From NCBI GenBank assembly GCA_963931925.1, contig OZ007567.1, forward strand, positions 88,607,498-88,671,497: DNA of 64,000 bases, in the 5' to 3' direction. Of the stretch, positions 12,801 through 25,699 are shown piece by piece. The notes beneath the pieces were generated by a model. That model had not been told where the DNA came from and ran no database searches. It saw only the letters and a list, made by a program, of their open reading frames with translations. The position numbers and the translations under genes are program-made. The stretch is from Onchidella celtica (taxonomy: Eukaryota; Mollusca; Gastropoda; Systellommatophora; Onchidiidae). The first letter of the stretch is position 1, and every line of letters begins with the position of its first letter.

Positions 12801-14319
12801 GTGAATGGGTGGTCGCTTGGAGATCGATTGGTCAATCGATAACCTATGAGTTTATTATTGTTACATTCTGTCCTCTTTATATTGAAACATTTGATACAGG
12901 ATCTCACCAGCGTCAGTGGTATCTTTCAGTATTCATTGTCTACTAAAATGAAACAATTATCACAGTGATCCTCATACACCCTTTTCTGTGACTTTTTTTT
13001 TTTATGGTTCATTGATTAATGAATGTAAATTACGAAGCATCTCCTCAGTCTCAAGTTTCATGGTCCTATCCTGAACTTTTATAAACATTATAGGTTGGGT
13101 ACAAAAGTGAAGGGCTGAATCTGTCGTTATAGAATGTATATATCGTTTATCAGTTTTCAGGCTATACTTCAGTTCATAATCAATGCTAGGCTGGTGTATT
13201 TTCTACTTATGTGGTGGATTTTTCGAGTCTTAAGCCGTGTTTTCATGTCTACGGAAATAGAAACGTCAAAAAAAACATAAGTAGTAGAAAGAAAAGAGTC
13301 TTTCCGTGCGTACGGCAACGGAAAGATTATTGTCACAAATTAAAATTTTCAAACATCGATTTTTAAATATTTTAAATTCGATTTGTGCCTTTTGTGTGTG
13401 TGTGTGTGTGTTTGTGGGTTGTTATTTTGTTTTTTTTTATGGTCTTAGCCTCAACTTTAGTTAAAGATTGTAATGGAGGCAAGTGAGTTTATTTCATGAT
13501 TCAAAGCTACAGTTTGCTGCACTGAATGACTGATGTCAAAGAAAATACACACACCTAGACGTCAACTGTACGTTGTGTATTCCCGGCAAATAGACTTAAA
13601 AACTACTGGAATTTGAGATTGTATAAATTATGATTATAAATGATAACAGGAGACGTATAATATCAGTAGCATGGCTAGCAATTTTCACCTTATCGCGTCA
13701 TAATAATTTGCTTGTCGTTAAATTAACGGCTTCTCTGATTAATTTCTGTTTGTTAATCGATAAGCCAGTAAGCGATCAGTTAAGGGTATTGTGTGTCGTT
13801 CGGCTCTATAGGATTATGTTTCTTACCTTGTTTTCCAGAGTTGTTCACATATCCTCAAGTCAGGTCTGTGTTCGTTGTTGGTGGTGGTGATGGTGCTTTT
13901 GGTGGTGTTGTTGTTGTAGTTGTCGTTGTAATGGTGGGGGTGGTTTAGGTGAGTAGTAGATCGTTTGTTCTTTTGTCGTTTTTGTTGTGTTTTTATCTTT
14001 TGTAGATTACAGTTGGGTTAGTTTAGATTCTTCTCCTGTGTGATGATTCGGTTTTGCCACAGCATATCACATTATTTATTTTTAAGGCGGGTACGAAATG
14101 CGGAAATGAGTTGGAAAATGCTGATATTTCTTCATATATCAGTTCTTAATTCTTGTAACTGTTCCACTGCTGCAGCAATCAACAACAGAGTAGTGTAGGG
14201 CAGTTTCTTCCTCTCCGTCCAGGAAGAGAAGAACAGGTGGATAAAATGACGTGCTGAAAATATAATATCTTTTATGGAGTTGCATGGTGAAAAAAGGAAA
14301 TCAGAATTTCGAGGGTATG
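12801..14319. other. Non-coding with short GT and GGT/GTT repeats
   Basis: A (GT) run near 13393-13411 and GGT/GTT-rich sequence at about 13872-13945. No gene recognised. Confidence 0.5.
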
Positions 14320-14554
14320 AGCCATATTGTTGTATGCAATATTTTGCCGATTTTTGGGTTTTGTTACGAAAGGGTTCTCTCACTCATAATGTATACAAGT
14401 AAGTGTCATTCCAATCGGTTAAAAACTTTTCGAGATATGTGTTTATGACGTACTGTTTATGCGTTTTAGCCCATGTGCCGACCAACTTCAATCCTTGATT
14501 TCTCGAGGAGGCAAAAATGCACATATAACAATATGGCAAAAAGCCGACGATTTG
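14320..14554 (-). repeat. Dispersed repeat, copy 2 of inverted pair
   Basis: Reverse-complement homologue of 11226-11452, about 2.9 kb away. Both copies carry the ATATCTCGAAAA and CCGATTGGA blocks and the GAGTGAGAGAACC block in the same order. It may be two independent insertions of one element, or the arms of a decayed larger transposon. Confidence 0.75.
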
Positions 14555-14798
14555 ATGATTGCTTCATCCGTGATTGACTGCGAGATGCTGAAAGGCTTTG
14601 TGTCCGGTTCATTCCTGGAAAATCGTGTCTGCATTTGCGGTTTGTTTGTTTTTAATGTGTTATGAATTGTGCTTGTGAAAAGCTATCAATCTGAAGTACA
14701 TGTCTATCTCTAGTTAAAGCCTGTTCATGGAGAGTTGAGTACAAATGCCGCTCACGGTAGTTTACATCTGTTAACTACTGGAGAATGAGGAGCGGCTT

Positions 14799-15070
14799 CG
14801 GTCCTTGTTTTATGAGAGTGCTCAGCCTGAGCTGTTGTCCCCTGTCCCTAACGTGATTTCGGTCCTTGTTTTATGATAGTGCTCAACCTGAGTTGTTGTC
14901 CCCTGTCCCTAACGTGATTTCGGTCCTTGTTTTATGATAGTGCTCAACCTGAGCTGTTGTCCCCTGTCCTAACGTGGCTGCGGTCCTTGTCTCATGAGAG
15001 TGCTCAGCCTGAGCTGTTGTCCGCTGTCCCTAACGTGATTTCGGTCCTTGTTTTATGAGAGTGCTCGGCC
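14799..15070 (+). repeat. 61-bp minisatellite, about 4.5 units
   Basis: Units begin with CGGTCCTTG at 14799, 14860, 14921, 14981 and 15042, giving spacings of 61, 61, 60 and 61 bases; the last unit is partial. Units differ by a few substitutions. No open frame runs through the whole array. Confidence 0.95.
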
Positions 15071-16238
15071 TACAATTTCATCCTCTGCACCTAATGGGGC
15101 CCAGCATATGTCGAGTTCTTTCGAAACATTCACTCCCTGAACTTGCATCGCCGTCTATTGGAAACTCGACGCAATATAAAACCGGATTATTTACTTACGT
15201 GCAAGCCGAGGAACACAGCGGCTTTCAGAACTTGTCTCACCGCCCCCTCCCTCCCCGTTGTCACGTTCACAATAATTAGAAAATTTGAAGCCAAGCATAT
15301 GAAAAGCACCCGGGGAAAGGGGTGGGGGCCGAGATTTAAAAAGTCTCGCCGAAATAGAGCTTACACACATTATGGAGGTCCCCTTACCAGTTTATGCACG
15401 TGTTTCATAAAATATCCAGCTTTGGCAACAATTTTCACCGACCGTATGATATACAGAACTCAAATTGTAATTTCATTTGACACAAATTTTCTGCAGCCGA
15501 GTTGAAATTCTGAATTTAAATAATGTATACTCCGCAACGAGGAGGGCTCTATGGACTTTTCAATATATTTTCGAGTAATGCGCAGTTGCTGTATTCCGTC
15601 ATACCTGTGCATGGCAGTTATTGTAAGAGAGAGAAAGAACTACATGTTGGGACAGGGCAATCGAATCTTATCAGATTTAATTCATGTAATAGGCGGGTTA
15701 TTCGGGTCCTTTACATGTATGCTTTGACAGAATGGGATTTTAGCTATAATTGATTGACGTATTATGTTTTTCTTCTGGTTGGATGCCATTGATCATAGTA
15801 AATAAAGGATATCAATAATGCATGACTTGGCTGTCCTAGATTGTTTGAATGTCCTGGATCATTTGTTTACCCTTACAATAATGCCAGCAGGGTCTTTGTC
15901 CTACACAAGCTAGTGCGCCTGAGTTAAAGTATTGTTCGTTAGCAGTGGCCCATTCTAGGGCCTTGGCTACCCGTGCATACAGTGTAGTGATGAGGTTAAC
16001 TAAGTAAGTAAGTTAACTTAGTTTAAATATAAAATGAAATTGAGTGTGATTTTTTTAAATTTCAAATGGAACCCGCGCTTTATCATTTGCTATGTTAGAT
16101 GTTCAGTCTGATGGGATTTAAAGGTTGGGATGGTTGTTAGGGGTTAAGACTCGAACTCTGGTCATTTGGAAGCCGTGGGCCGATGTTGTAGCATTCTGCA
16201 TATTTTGTTTAAATTGTTAATGCAGGGCCTTGTGTATG

Positions 16239-16269
<31 letters not shown>

Positions 16270-19200
16270 GTATTGGGAGAGGTCTTGAATGTTATTTCTT
16301 ATTCAACTTTGGCAAAGTGGACTTAGTGACCTGGGCTGTTCTGAGGTGATTTTTCTAAATCTTTCAAAGTGACGGTGATGGAACGAATTTTGTGAAAAAG
16401 AATGGTCGCATAGGATTTGAACGATTTTTTAAAATTTGCCTTTACTTGATTGACTGATTTAACTTAAATTGTTGTTAAAGTAAGTTCTTAAGACATCCAA
16501 CTGTACACCTGCATGACTGCTAGATATAGACTTCATTATTCTTACAAACTTGCCATAATTATTATTATTCAATGGTAGTATCATATCCCCTTGACTAAAG
16601 TGTGAATATGTCCAGATCTAAATGTTCATAAAAGTTAATTTCAATTCTTGTGAAAATCTTGTGATGTCCGGAGATAGATTATTGAAAGAGGAACTCCGGG
16701 TGCGTTTAGTTCATTGATAAAATCAGCATTTCTAGATATATATTTTTTTATTTCGTTTTTATGTATAATTATTTTGGGTGACGATCAAAGTATATCTAAT
16801 TATCTCAATGAGCCATGATATATGGCAATGATAAATTTCTACAGGTAGATAAATGGTGGTGATGTTTCTGCACTGTCGGTTTAAAGATAGTTGTGCCCAG
16901 TGACGAGATGGAATGAAACTGAGAGCCTTTTCCATCCTTCACTATCTCTTTCTTTCAACAAAATATTCCGTCATTATCCGAATCAAAACAGAAAAAGGAA
17001 AAAAATATTCCAAGTTGTTGATTTCAATATTTTGAATTCTTTGCCATGTCATCTCCAAATACAGATTTCACGAATGATAAGTGACGAGGGCATGATCTCT
17101 TTTCTAGTCTTTTTAATCTTATGTATCGGGCAGAATGGGGCTAGAAATGTCAAGTAGCACGCGGGAATCGAAAGAGAGAAAGACCACTGATTTTATTCGC
17201 CACATTTTAGTGTCATGCTTGATTTTGTAGGTCACTGGACCGCCACAGCCATTTCGATTCATTGCCCTTTGAAGTAGTTCAATTCTTTGAATATGGAAGA
17301 TTGTCGTGGATTTTTACAAATGGTGCAAACAATGTCAGGGTTTTTCATCCCGTGAGAGTTTCAGACTCAATTGTCTCAGGATTAGATCCAACAAAGCCGA
17401 CGTAAAAACTTCTAGCGCAACCAAACTTCTCTTGCAATCAAGGTTTAGCTTGTGGACAAAGCCCTGGTGCATTGTGATACTGCATTACCCATATAGCCAA
17501 TGCTGTAACTTAAGTGCAAATGAAAGGTCATGTCTTGAAAATAATATAACACAAAAGTTGAGACGCGAGCAATGAAACTGTTTTGTTTTCATGCATAATG
17601 CAAATGACTAGAGGGGATTAATAACGTTGAACCGTGCAATAGGTCCAGGTTAGGCTGATGCCTAATATTGGCAAGATCTCCAGCAAGACATGACTATTCT
17701 ATAAACAGATATTTATGTATGATGTTGACGTGAATACCACCAGACAGATATATAGATCCGGTTGTCTCAGTTACCACCAGACCTAGGCAAGTTAAATATA
17801 AACTCCACCCAGCTCAAAAGTTTAACATTTTGTAGGAATTATGTCTTTGTCATCCCGTCTTTCTTCCCTGTCTGGTTTTTTTTTCCTTGTGTGAAACAAT
17901 TTTTATTGTTCCTGTTTGCTATGCAATGGCACGCCAGCATTCATGGCGAGGACGCAAGAAGAAAAACAGCTTTTGATTGGCTAGCCAGGTAACTTCCGGT
18001 AACGTGATGCAGCTCCTCCGTGTGGACCTATTGAAATGTTAGTGAGCCGGATATTATCTGTGATTTGGGGGGAAAATAAATTTCTTCTACTGTTTTGTTG
18101 TTGTTGTTTTCATTGGAGAAATTTGGATCATTGATTCTGTCTAGATTTTTGACGGTTCATAAAAGAAAATCTCATCGATGTAGTAATATGGGAATCAATG
18201 TGGTTTCTTGAAGCAGACGTTCAGTAATCTACTACAGTGCTTTATTTAAAAGAATAATCTCATTCGTCATAATTTTGTGGGCACGGCCTTAATAAGAGAT
18301 AGGAATTCGGGAAATATGATCCCGGCAAAAAAATATTGGTATGTGGGACGGCCGTAAATAAACGCAGATGACCTTTTTAAACTGCCATATACATTGGTTT
18401 CTGGCACTTGCTACTGTTTGTTTCGTTGATATTAGTTCTGTGGTCTATTCGTTCACGTAAGAAGGTTGTAATTTTGATTCAAACAGATTCGCTTTGTTGC
18501 TCTGCGAAATGGTATGAAAACGCGTCCCAGTTTCTTCCATGAAATGGTTATCTTTACCTTGACTGCAGTTTTACACCGTCTTTGTTTTGATCGACATTCA
18601 GTGCGGTGACGAAGGTCTTGCTGACTGTTGTTATCGCCTTGGGAACTGTTACTTATATGGGTTTTTTAATTCTTTTAACGTATTTTTTTTTTTTTTTAGA
18701 ACCCTTTTAAGTCAAGAGAATAATGTAATTGTGTTATATCTATTTATAGTAGCTAGACATCTGTGTTGATGAGTCACACTCTCCTCCTTGTTTGCCATCG
18801 CCGTAATGCGGGGCGAGAAGTTGTGACAAAAGCAGAGACGAAGAAAAGTAAATAAAATCCTGCAAAGATTTTGTAACATCCGTGGAGCACAGCCAGAGGT
18901 AGAGGGCGCAGTGCGTGACGACAAGGTACACAACTCCGCCTTGATCAGTCCGTGCTTCTGTGTTGATCGCAAGGCTAACGTATACTTGGCACTGATTCTC
19001 AAGCCGATTAATATTGTGTTGACAAGATTGGCGCCAGTGGTTCCCTCTGATAGAGGACATGTAGGAAAGTAGCCTACATACTGAACTGTGCGTAGCCTAC
19101 CGACCAGTTCTATAATTTTATGTCATCAAAATATTAATATGAGTGACAGTGTATTAATTTGTGATTTCTTGGACTTTTGTATCAGTTGTTCCATTTTATT

Positions 19201-20458
19201 TATTTTTTTCTTTTAAAGAAACTTTACCCTAAAAAAGTAAGTATCTCTCAATAGATAGTCCATTGTCTAAGATGAATGTATCTGTCTGGTACAATTTATG
19301 CATTGTTTAGTACAGTTTAGTGCATTTGATCATAAATAATATTTTGTCGAGCTATCATTCAGTCGTCCAAAATAGTAAAATACGTACAGTAAGGACGGCT
19401 TTCTTCTGTAGGTAAAAGCGATACCCGGCGTTGTCGTTCAGTCAGTATATAAACGACTCCTTGACGAACAGATAAGAGACTTTCTTTTTAACTCCAAGGT
19501 TAGTACTTCACGGTATAGTGACACTGTCGTTAAACGTGAGAACCGCTGAGTTGGGTTTGTTGTTTTTTTTCTTTTACTTGACTAGTGTACTTTGGCTCCC
19601 GTCACGCTCACAGTGCTTCGTACCCCGTGTACCTGAGAGTTTGTTTTATGACTTTAGGCTATGTTAGATATTCATTCTGGAACGAAGAGACGCTTGTTTT
19701 GCTGTTAAACTTGACATCATTAAGGGAGGCCATAGGATGCATAATTCATGTCGTGATTATGTAAGGTGCTTCAGTGCAGGAACATTTTTCTGACATTTCC
19801 CTCGTGGCAAATTGACCTACTCGTTCATTGTCTGTGTGATATATCAATATCCCTTTTATAGCTTCGGACATATTAACATTATATTCATCTGCTCGTTCAA
19901 TGATTTAACATTTGTTTTATTTTTTAGCTCAGTTGTTCAACAGCCCTACATTTATTCAGCCCTTGCAGCCAGCCACGTTGTATCTTTAACTTTCGTTGTT
20001 TAAGTGCCTTTAAATATCATTGTGATGAAGTTGTGATGCTCTCCGAGTAGGAATGTATTTTGCGAGATAGTATCCTTTGTCGTACAATCCATTTTATATG
20101 GTTTATCATTACACTTTTACTTCTTTGGTCTTCTGTATGTTTAACAAAATGTTGGTTACAAAATTTAATAATATACACATAGTCCATTGATGCCAGGAGG
20201 ACGGGTTCATCCTATCCTTATGTCATTCCGTTATAATTTGGCCCCTTGCAGAGCAGAGTTCTCATTATGGCAGATGGCATGATCAGTTAAGAAATTTGGT
20301 GTTTCATGTGAAGTTACTTAGAAAACGATGATATGGCTTGACCTAAAACCACACTAGCACACACAACACTTTAGACTTAGAAATACTCATGCAAGAAAAA
20401 AAACGTAGCAGACAACGGTGGCACATGTTAATTTCTCATTTATTTTTTTCTTCAACAG
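15071..20458. other. Non-coding upstream of the receptor gene
   Basis: Contains only short frames (15055-15279, 15143-15505, 15523-15753, 17306-17575 and others) with no recognisable domain, plus a GTT array near 16236-16270. Untranslated 5' exons of the receptor could lie here but none can be defined. Confidence 0.45.
20441..20458 (+). promoter_or_regulatory. Likely 3' splice site for the receptor exon
   Basis: A T-rich pyrimidine tract runs into TTCAACAG ending at 20458, 197 bases before the receptor start codon. This suggests that the coding exon begins at 20459 with part of the 5' UTR and that at least one non-coding exon lies upstream. The site is inferred from sequence only. Confidence 0.45.
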
Positions 20459-20654
20459 ATTCCGACTGACATGTTGCAGTTGTATACAGGAGATTTTCAA
20501 AATGTCAAGATCTGAGATGACTTTAAATCAACATGCCTGGTGACGCTTGAAAGAAAACCCTGGGATGGCGTGAACATTTGTTTATTAATTTTGACTTTCC
20601 ACAATTTGAAGTAGTGACAGATTTTTGACATCGTAAGTTTGATATAAACGAACT

Positions 20655-21821
20655 ATGGCTTCACTTGGAATACAACTGGACCCACTTACTTCGGTATCGC
20701 CGGATGACAATGACCACATGGCTTACAATAATGTGGATGTCACACGCCGTCCTGACACTGAGGACAATTTCACAGTGCAAATTTCACACTGTGACCAGAT
20801 TCTGTCAGGAATGGCGGAAGCTCCACCAGAATACGAAGATGCCGTTAGATATTCGATCTCTGCGGTGCTGATTTTCGTGCCAATAATGACCATATTCGGG
20901 AATACAATCGTGATTCTAGCTGTCATTACCCACAGGAAACTGAGAACAATTACTAACGCCTTTGTTGTGTCTTTAGCAGTGGCCGATATGTGCGTGGCTA
21001 TGTTTGTGATGCCGTTTTCTATCTATCAACAATTAAACAATAAGGTATGGCTTTTAGGGGACACTCTGTGTAAGCTTTCATCCAGTCTGGACGTCATGAT
21101 GTGTACTGTGTCCATATTTCATCTCTCCTGCCTTGCCATTGATCGTTACTTGGCCATTTGCCGTCCTTTCCTTCACGAGCGTTTGACTTTCCGCTGGATC
21201 ATCTTCATGTTGACTTTTTGCTGGGTCACGCCCATTTTCATTTCCTTTATTCCTATTTTCAACGGTTGGAATCACATTGGCATCGAGGACATCGTTGCCT
21301 GTGCTTACCCTATAGAGCTCGATGTCTGTGTTTTCATTGTGAACATACCATTCGCTCTCATCTGTTCTCTCATCGCTTTCTACATTCCTGTTGTGTTTAT
21401 GGCGGTATGTAATGTGAAAATCTACATGGCGGCTGTGAAGCAAGCACATCAGATCAGGACACTGGAAGCGGCAGGTAACCACAATCACTACAGCCACTGT
21501 AAGAGGAAGAGTAAGTTTAAGCAAGAATCCAAAGCAGCCAAAACCTTGGGAATCATTATGGGCTGTTTCTCTGTTTGCTGGTTCCCTTTCTTCATCATTA
21601 ACGTCATTGATCCGTTTGTTGGGTATTCCATGCCCTATGTTCCTTGGCAGATCGCACTCTGGCTGGGTTACATCAATTCACTGATGAATCCACTGCTTTA
21701 CTACTACTTCAATAGGAACTTTTACCACGCATTCCGGCGTCTGTTGTCCTGCAAGGTGTGCAAGGGTGTCCGGGACTATGAAGAAGACGCTCTGAACACC
21801 AACACACAGATGTCGGAATGA
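20655..21821 (+). CDS. 5-HT4-like aminergic G-protein-coupled receptor
   Basis: A 388-residue seven-helix receptor coded without an intron. Visible landmarks: an N-glycosylation site at N38; GN in TM1 (82-83); the sodium-site Asp in LAVADM (D111); the amine-binding Asp of TM3 (D146 in SSLDVMM); DRY at 163-165; disulfide cysteines C139 and probably C225; CWFPFF in TM6 (308-313); NPLLY in TM7 (345-349); helix-8 cysteines at 366 and 369 that could be palmitoylated. The third intracellular loop is short, as in Gs-coupled 5-HT4 and beta-type amine receptors. TM4 and loop 2 (FISFIPIFNGWNHIGI) and the TM6-TM7 segment (DPFVGY, WLGYINS) match vertebrate 5-HT4 best, from family knowledge. The predicted role is plasma-membrane sensing of serotonin or a related amine with cAMP signalling; the ligand is inferred. 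The ATG at 20655 is the first in this frame that gives a full N-terminus. The same frame continues past the stop (next entry). Confidence 0.93.
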   Translation: MASLGIQLDPLTSVSPDDNDHMAYNNVDVTRRPDTEDNFTVQISHCDQILSGMAEAPPEYEDAVRYSISAVLIFVPIMTIFGNTIVILAVITHRKLRTITNAFVVSLAVADMCVAMFVMPFSIYQQLNNKVWLLGDTLCKLSSSLDVMMCTVSIFHLSCLAIDRYLAICRPFLHERLTFRWIIFMLTFCWVTPIFISFIPIFNGWNHIGIEDIVACAYPIELDVCVFIVNIPFALICSLIAFYIPVVFMAVCNVKIYMAAVKQAHQIRTLEAAGNHNHYSHCKRKSKFKQESKAAKTLGIIMGCFSVCWFPFFIINVIDPFVGYSMPYVPWQIALWLGYINSLMNPLLYYYFNRNFYHAFRRLLSCKVCKGVRDYEEDALNTNTQMSE

Positions 21822-22070
21822 CATGCGGCGTCCCACCGTGAAGGTAATCGTAGAGTGAGTGGCCACAGCGGTCACAGTACGGCCAGCAGCAATGCCGGCC
21901 AGCGCCACCTCCTGCCCCGTCATAGCGGTCAGAACGGGAACAACGGCCTCTCCGAGCTTCACGTGGGACGCAGCGTTAGTACCAGCTTTAGAGACGATTC
22001 AGATCAGAATATGCGACTGACGGCCAGTTTCACTGAGGAGACTATCGCAGACCACAGCGGCTACTCCTGA
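21822..22070 (+). other. In-frame open tail after the receptor TGA
   Basis: After the TGA at 21819-21821, the receptor frame stays open for 82 codons to a second TGA at 22068-22070. The translation is rich in Ser, His, Gly and Asn (for example SGHSGHSTASSNAG) and ends in DHSGYS, as expected of a cytoplasmic receptor tail rather than of a 3' UTR. Base composition is more GC-rich than the downstream UTR and changes abruptly after 22070. Possible explanations are stop readthrough (the stop is followed by C), a premature stop allele, a sequencing error, or an old tail lost by mutation. Confidence 0.55.
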
Positions 22071-25000
22071 CAGGAGCTGTCACCTAGGGCTCTTTATCTA
22101 ATTTCTCAAGATGAGTTACTTTGACAGTGCTCTGTGGAGCACATGAAACAGTGGATTTGCTCTCAGCAAATGGCAGTCTACTTTCAAGTCGCAAATGCCA
22201 AAATCAGTAGTTCTCTTGGTGTTTGACTGTCTATCTTCCTACTGTAAAGTGATTTACTGAAAAGAGAGGAGATTGTGACTTTCATCTGAGCCTTACAATA
22301 GAGGATTCCAAGAGAACTCTGCACATACATTACTCTGTGCCATTATTAATATTATTAGACAGAGAGACGTTGACTATTCGGTAATTACATTGTATGGAAC
22401 GGGATGGATTCTGTCAGTGAGACAAAAATTCTGTGATCATTTATACGGGTTTCTTCAAAGACTTCAATGCCGAAGCAAGGCAAACAGTTCGTACCGGACC
22501 TTATTGACAAAAGAAATAAGTGACAGTAGCAACACACGTGCTGTTGATGAATCCCACCTCTCTATTCCCACTGCATAACTATACTCTTACTTCTACGATC
22601 GTAGAATGCTGAAAAGCGTGGGAGTTCAACTGGTGCCCTGGATTTTTTTTTTTTTTTAATTTACGAAAGCATTGTGCTCATGTGTTGAGTATGCCATCTT
22701 CAAAACACAAGAGAGCAAAATTGGTATTACTTTTTAGTGAGTCACAGTATACACAAACGGAATTAATCCGTATCAGCATAATTTTAAATCCTGCATAATC
22801 TATGCGATCTCAGTGTTGACGTAGATCTAGAAGTCAACTAAAGCTATTATAGTTTTCTCACTACTTATTGGATTACAGTGCTTTATTGATACGTATGGCT
22901 ATCTTGATACCTCATGGAGTAACAACTTACTATTGTAGCGAGTGCTTCGTGTATTCGAAGTAAATTCCACAGAATTAATGTTGTGTTTTTTATTGATAAA
23001 TAACAGTGATGCGATATATTTAGAAATCGGATTAAAAATCGTATTTAAATAATGTGGATCTTGTCCGCGTATGCAAAAAAACTTGGGTTGGATCGTAATA
23101 CCGGTTTAAGTCATTTTATGGGCGGTTTCACATTTCCATGAACTTCCTTTCATTTCGATACTCATTAATTCATTCCAGTCGAAACAAAACCTGCATAGTT
23201 CTTTTCTTATTGGTTGTTTTTTTTTCAAGCACGGTCAGGGCTAGCACAGCATGTCAACCAATCGTGTTGTTTCGTTTAAATTTTAAAAATCGCTGATAAT
23301 CACTGTGACATGTTTCCGTAATATTCAAGAACTATCTACGGTTTTCCATTCATCGAAGACGATTGGAAGTCACCTGACAGCTCATGTCTCAACAATAAGC
23401 ATTTTCTTCCGTTTTTTTTTCATATGACTTTTTAAAGCCGATAAAGATCTTACAGATCCAAGTGCGAGAATATTCATTTTTCTCTGGACTTAAACCCAGG
23501 TGAATAGCCGCTACCTTCAAATTCGAAATGCTTACCATTTTGCGTGTATTAAATTAACATCAACACTGAACTAACGGATGTTTTTATTGTACTAATTTAT
23601 GAAAACTTTGACGTTTCTTTGTGATATTTCTTATTTGTGTCAGAATGAAAGCAACTTATCTCAAGATGTTCGGACTTTCATAAGTATTTGGGCGGCAAGA
23701 CATAGTATCAGACAGCACTGACTTGGTCCTCTGCGAGAATGGCGGAAAACTAATCTAGAAATTACCAACCCTTTTCCAAGCACATTTGTTGATCACATTA
23801 ATTTGCTCAGTAAAAGCCCTGGAGAAAAATTGTTTTCATTCCCAACAGACACCGCTGCAGCTGCAGAACTGGTCCCTCGTCATTCATTCTATCGCAGTGT
23901 TTAAATAACATGATATCTTCCTGTACTTAGATCTCACGGAAATCTTCTTAATTATTATTATATTCATTCAAATCTATAATCATAATTTCATTTATTGTCT
24001 ATATCGTTTGCTTTCCTTATCCATCGTTGCATTACACAGTAAATTTTCTTCTTCTTTTTCTTTTTTTCTTTTCTGCAACTACATCTCCACCTCCTTCAAG
24101 TCAGTCGAAAGGTAGTCAATATAAAATTTGCGTGGTTGTGTAAAATAACATTGTGGAGTACTAGACAAGATTCAATAATGTTCATTTTCCAGTACAACCC
24201 AAGCCATCAACGTTAAACAGTATGCTACTTGTGCAAAGCGAAAGGAGACCAGTTATGCAGCTCCAACGTCGATATTTGTATATACAAAACAATTGAATGT
24301 GAATTTTATTCCTAAGCTGAGGGATAAAACGGCATTGATGCATGACCAAAACCCCTGCAGGCTTCAGGAGGCCGTTTTTCTGCATTATAAGTATGAACTA
24401 ATAATACTCATTACTGAAGGAAATAAACACATCACACTGATCTCGAAAATAACATTATTTATTTGAAGTTTGTCTACGTAAATATTAATCTACAATTGTA
24501 AATAGTATACGGTATTATATCAACATAAGTATTACATACTAATCATAATGATAGGCCACAGAAATTTTGATGTAATATTCTTTTATCGATGTGTGTTTTT
24601 GTGTTACTTTTTGTGAGCCTGAATGAAAAATGGGCTTTGTTTTGAATATTTTATTTGTTGTTATTTATGCCCTGGAGCAAAGTCATGCCCCTGGGTTTAC
24701 TGAGTACTTGAAGTGAGCACATACGTTTTGCGCTCTCTGTGCCTAGGTGGGCATTTTACGTGTGATTCTGTCATATTCGATACTTAAAGGCAAAAAGAAA
24801 ATCTTCTCTTTACCGTAGTTAATTACAGTGATTCTCTCCTTAACATAGTTCATTACAATGATTTTGCACAAATCCACTTATCGCTAGAGCTAACAAATTT
24901 GAGGAAATTATTCCTTTGGCAAAAACTGGGAGTTTTACCTTTACTCAATATTATGCTTTATGGATTTTCTTTCTTTTTGTTTTTCAAAGTTCCCTATTAA

Positions 25001-25303
25001 TGAGTAAAATGGTAAGAGAAAAATCTCTCTTTTCCGCTACATGGATGTCATGTTACTTTCAGGTCCAAACTTATTTTCACCTCTCCAGTCACCAGAAATC
25101 TCCAAACATGTTTGTGCTGCCAGTCCCTTTGTCTGAGTCCTTTGTGTGTAGGTAACGGCTTGATCAGCATAACTGTGTAGAGCTATTTATCTACACATGA
25201 AAAGTTGTATTAGTAAAGCCTTGAATGGTGGTGGTTTAATGTAAATGGCTCATTTGGGGAAAGTCCTTGCCCACTGATTGGTTTGTTTCACATGACGTCA
25301 CAA
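22071..25303. other. Receptor 3' UTR and intergenic sequence
   Basis: AT-rich, no recognisable exon. The first AATAAA I see is at 24422-24427, which would imply a long 3' UTR if it is used. Short frames such as 22390-22578 and 24916-25155 show no family. Confidence 0.4.

Positions 25304-25371
<68 letters not shown>
25304..25371. repeat. (CT)n microsatellite
   Basis: About 68 bp of CT dinucleotides with one TTT interruption near the start. It lacks the conserved head sequence that precedes the arrays at 42.6 and 43.5 kb. Confidence 0.97.
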
Positions 25372-25372
<1 letters not shown>

Positions 25373-25607
25373 AAACTCAGAAGCTTCACTGTGATAACTG
25401 AAAGAGATAATAATTATACTCTCTCATAATGTTTCAAATTAATTTATTTTTTGGGGGGTTCAAAATATTTCAGTCGTCTCCATGCATCAGATTTTTCTTT
25501 ATATTAGCAAAGTCAGTAATACTGCATTAAAGTATGGTGTCGTTTGAAATGATTTGCCTGCTCATGTTTTAAAAAACGTTAGACAGTGGGCTGGATTCAC
25601 TTGATCC

Positions 25608-25633
25608 CACTTGGGTGATATATCACCCCAGTG
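25608..25633. repeat. Imperfect palindrome
   Basis: CACTTGGGTGATA and TATCACCCCAGTG form a 26-base inverted repeat with 12 of 13 positions paired. Confidence 0.7.
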
Positions 25634-25644
25634 GAAGCATTGTG

Positions 25645-25699
25645 TGAAAGTCTACAGCAGCTCACTTTTGGTGACGTATGAAAAACATAGCAATATAAT
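25645..25699 (+). repeat. Direct repeat, copy 1
   Basis: Alignable with 26022-26076 (TGAAAGTCT, GCTCACTT, TGGTGACGTATGA, AAACA.AGCAAT), 377 bases apart. Confidence 0.7.

Noticed and set aside
16135..16195. Possible third tRNA-like SINE (GAGTTCGAGTC on the minus strand)
   Set aside because: A B-box-like word is present, but no convincing A box, tail or target duplication.
21078..21524. 148-codon minus-strand frame inside the receptor
   Set aside because: Shadow of the receptor coding strand; no independent motif.
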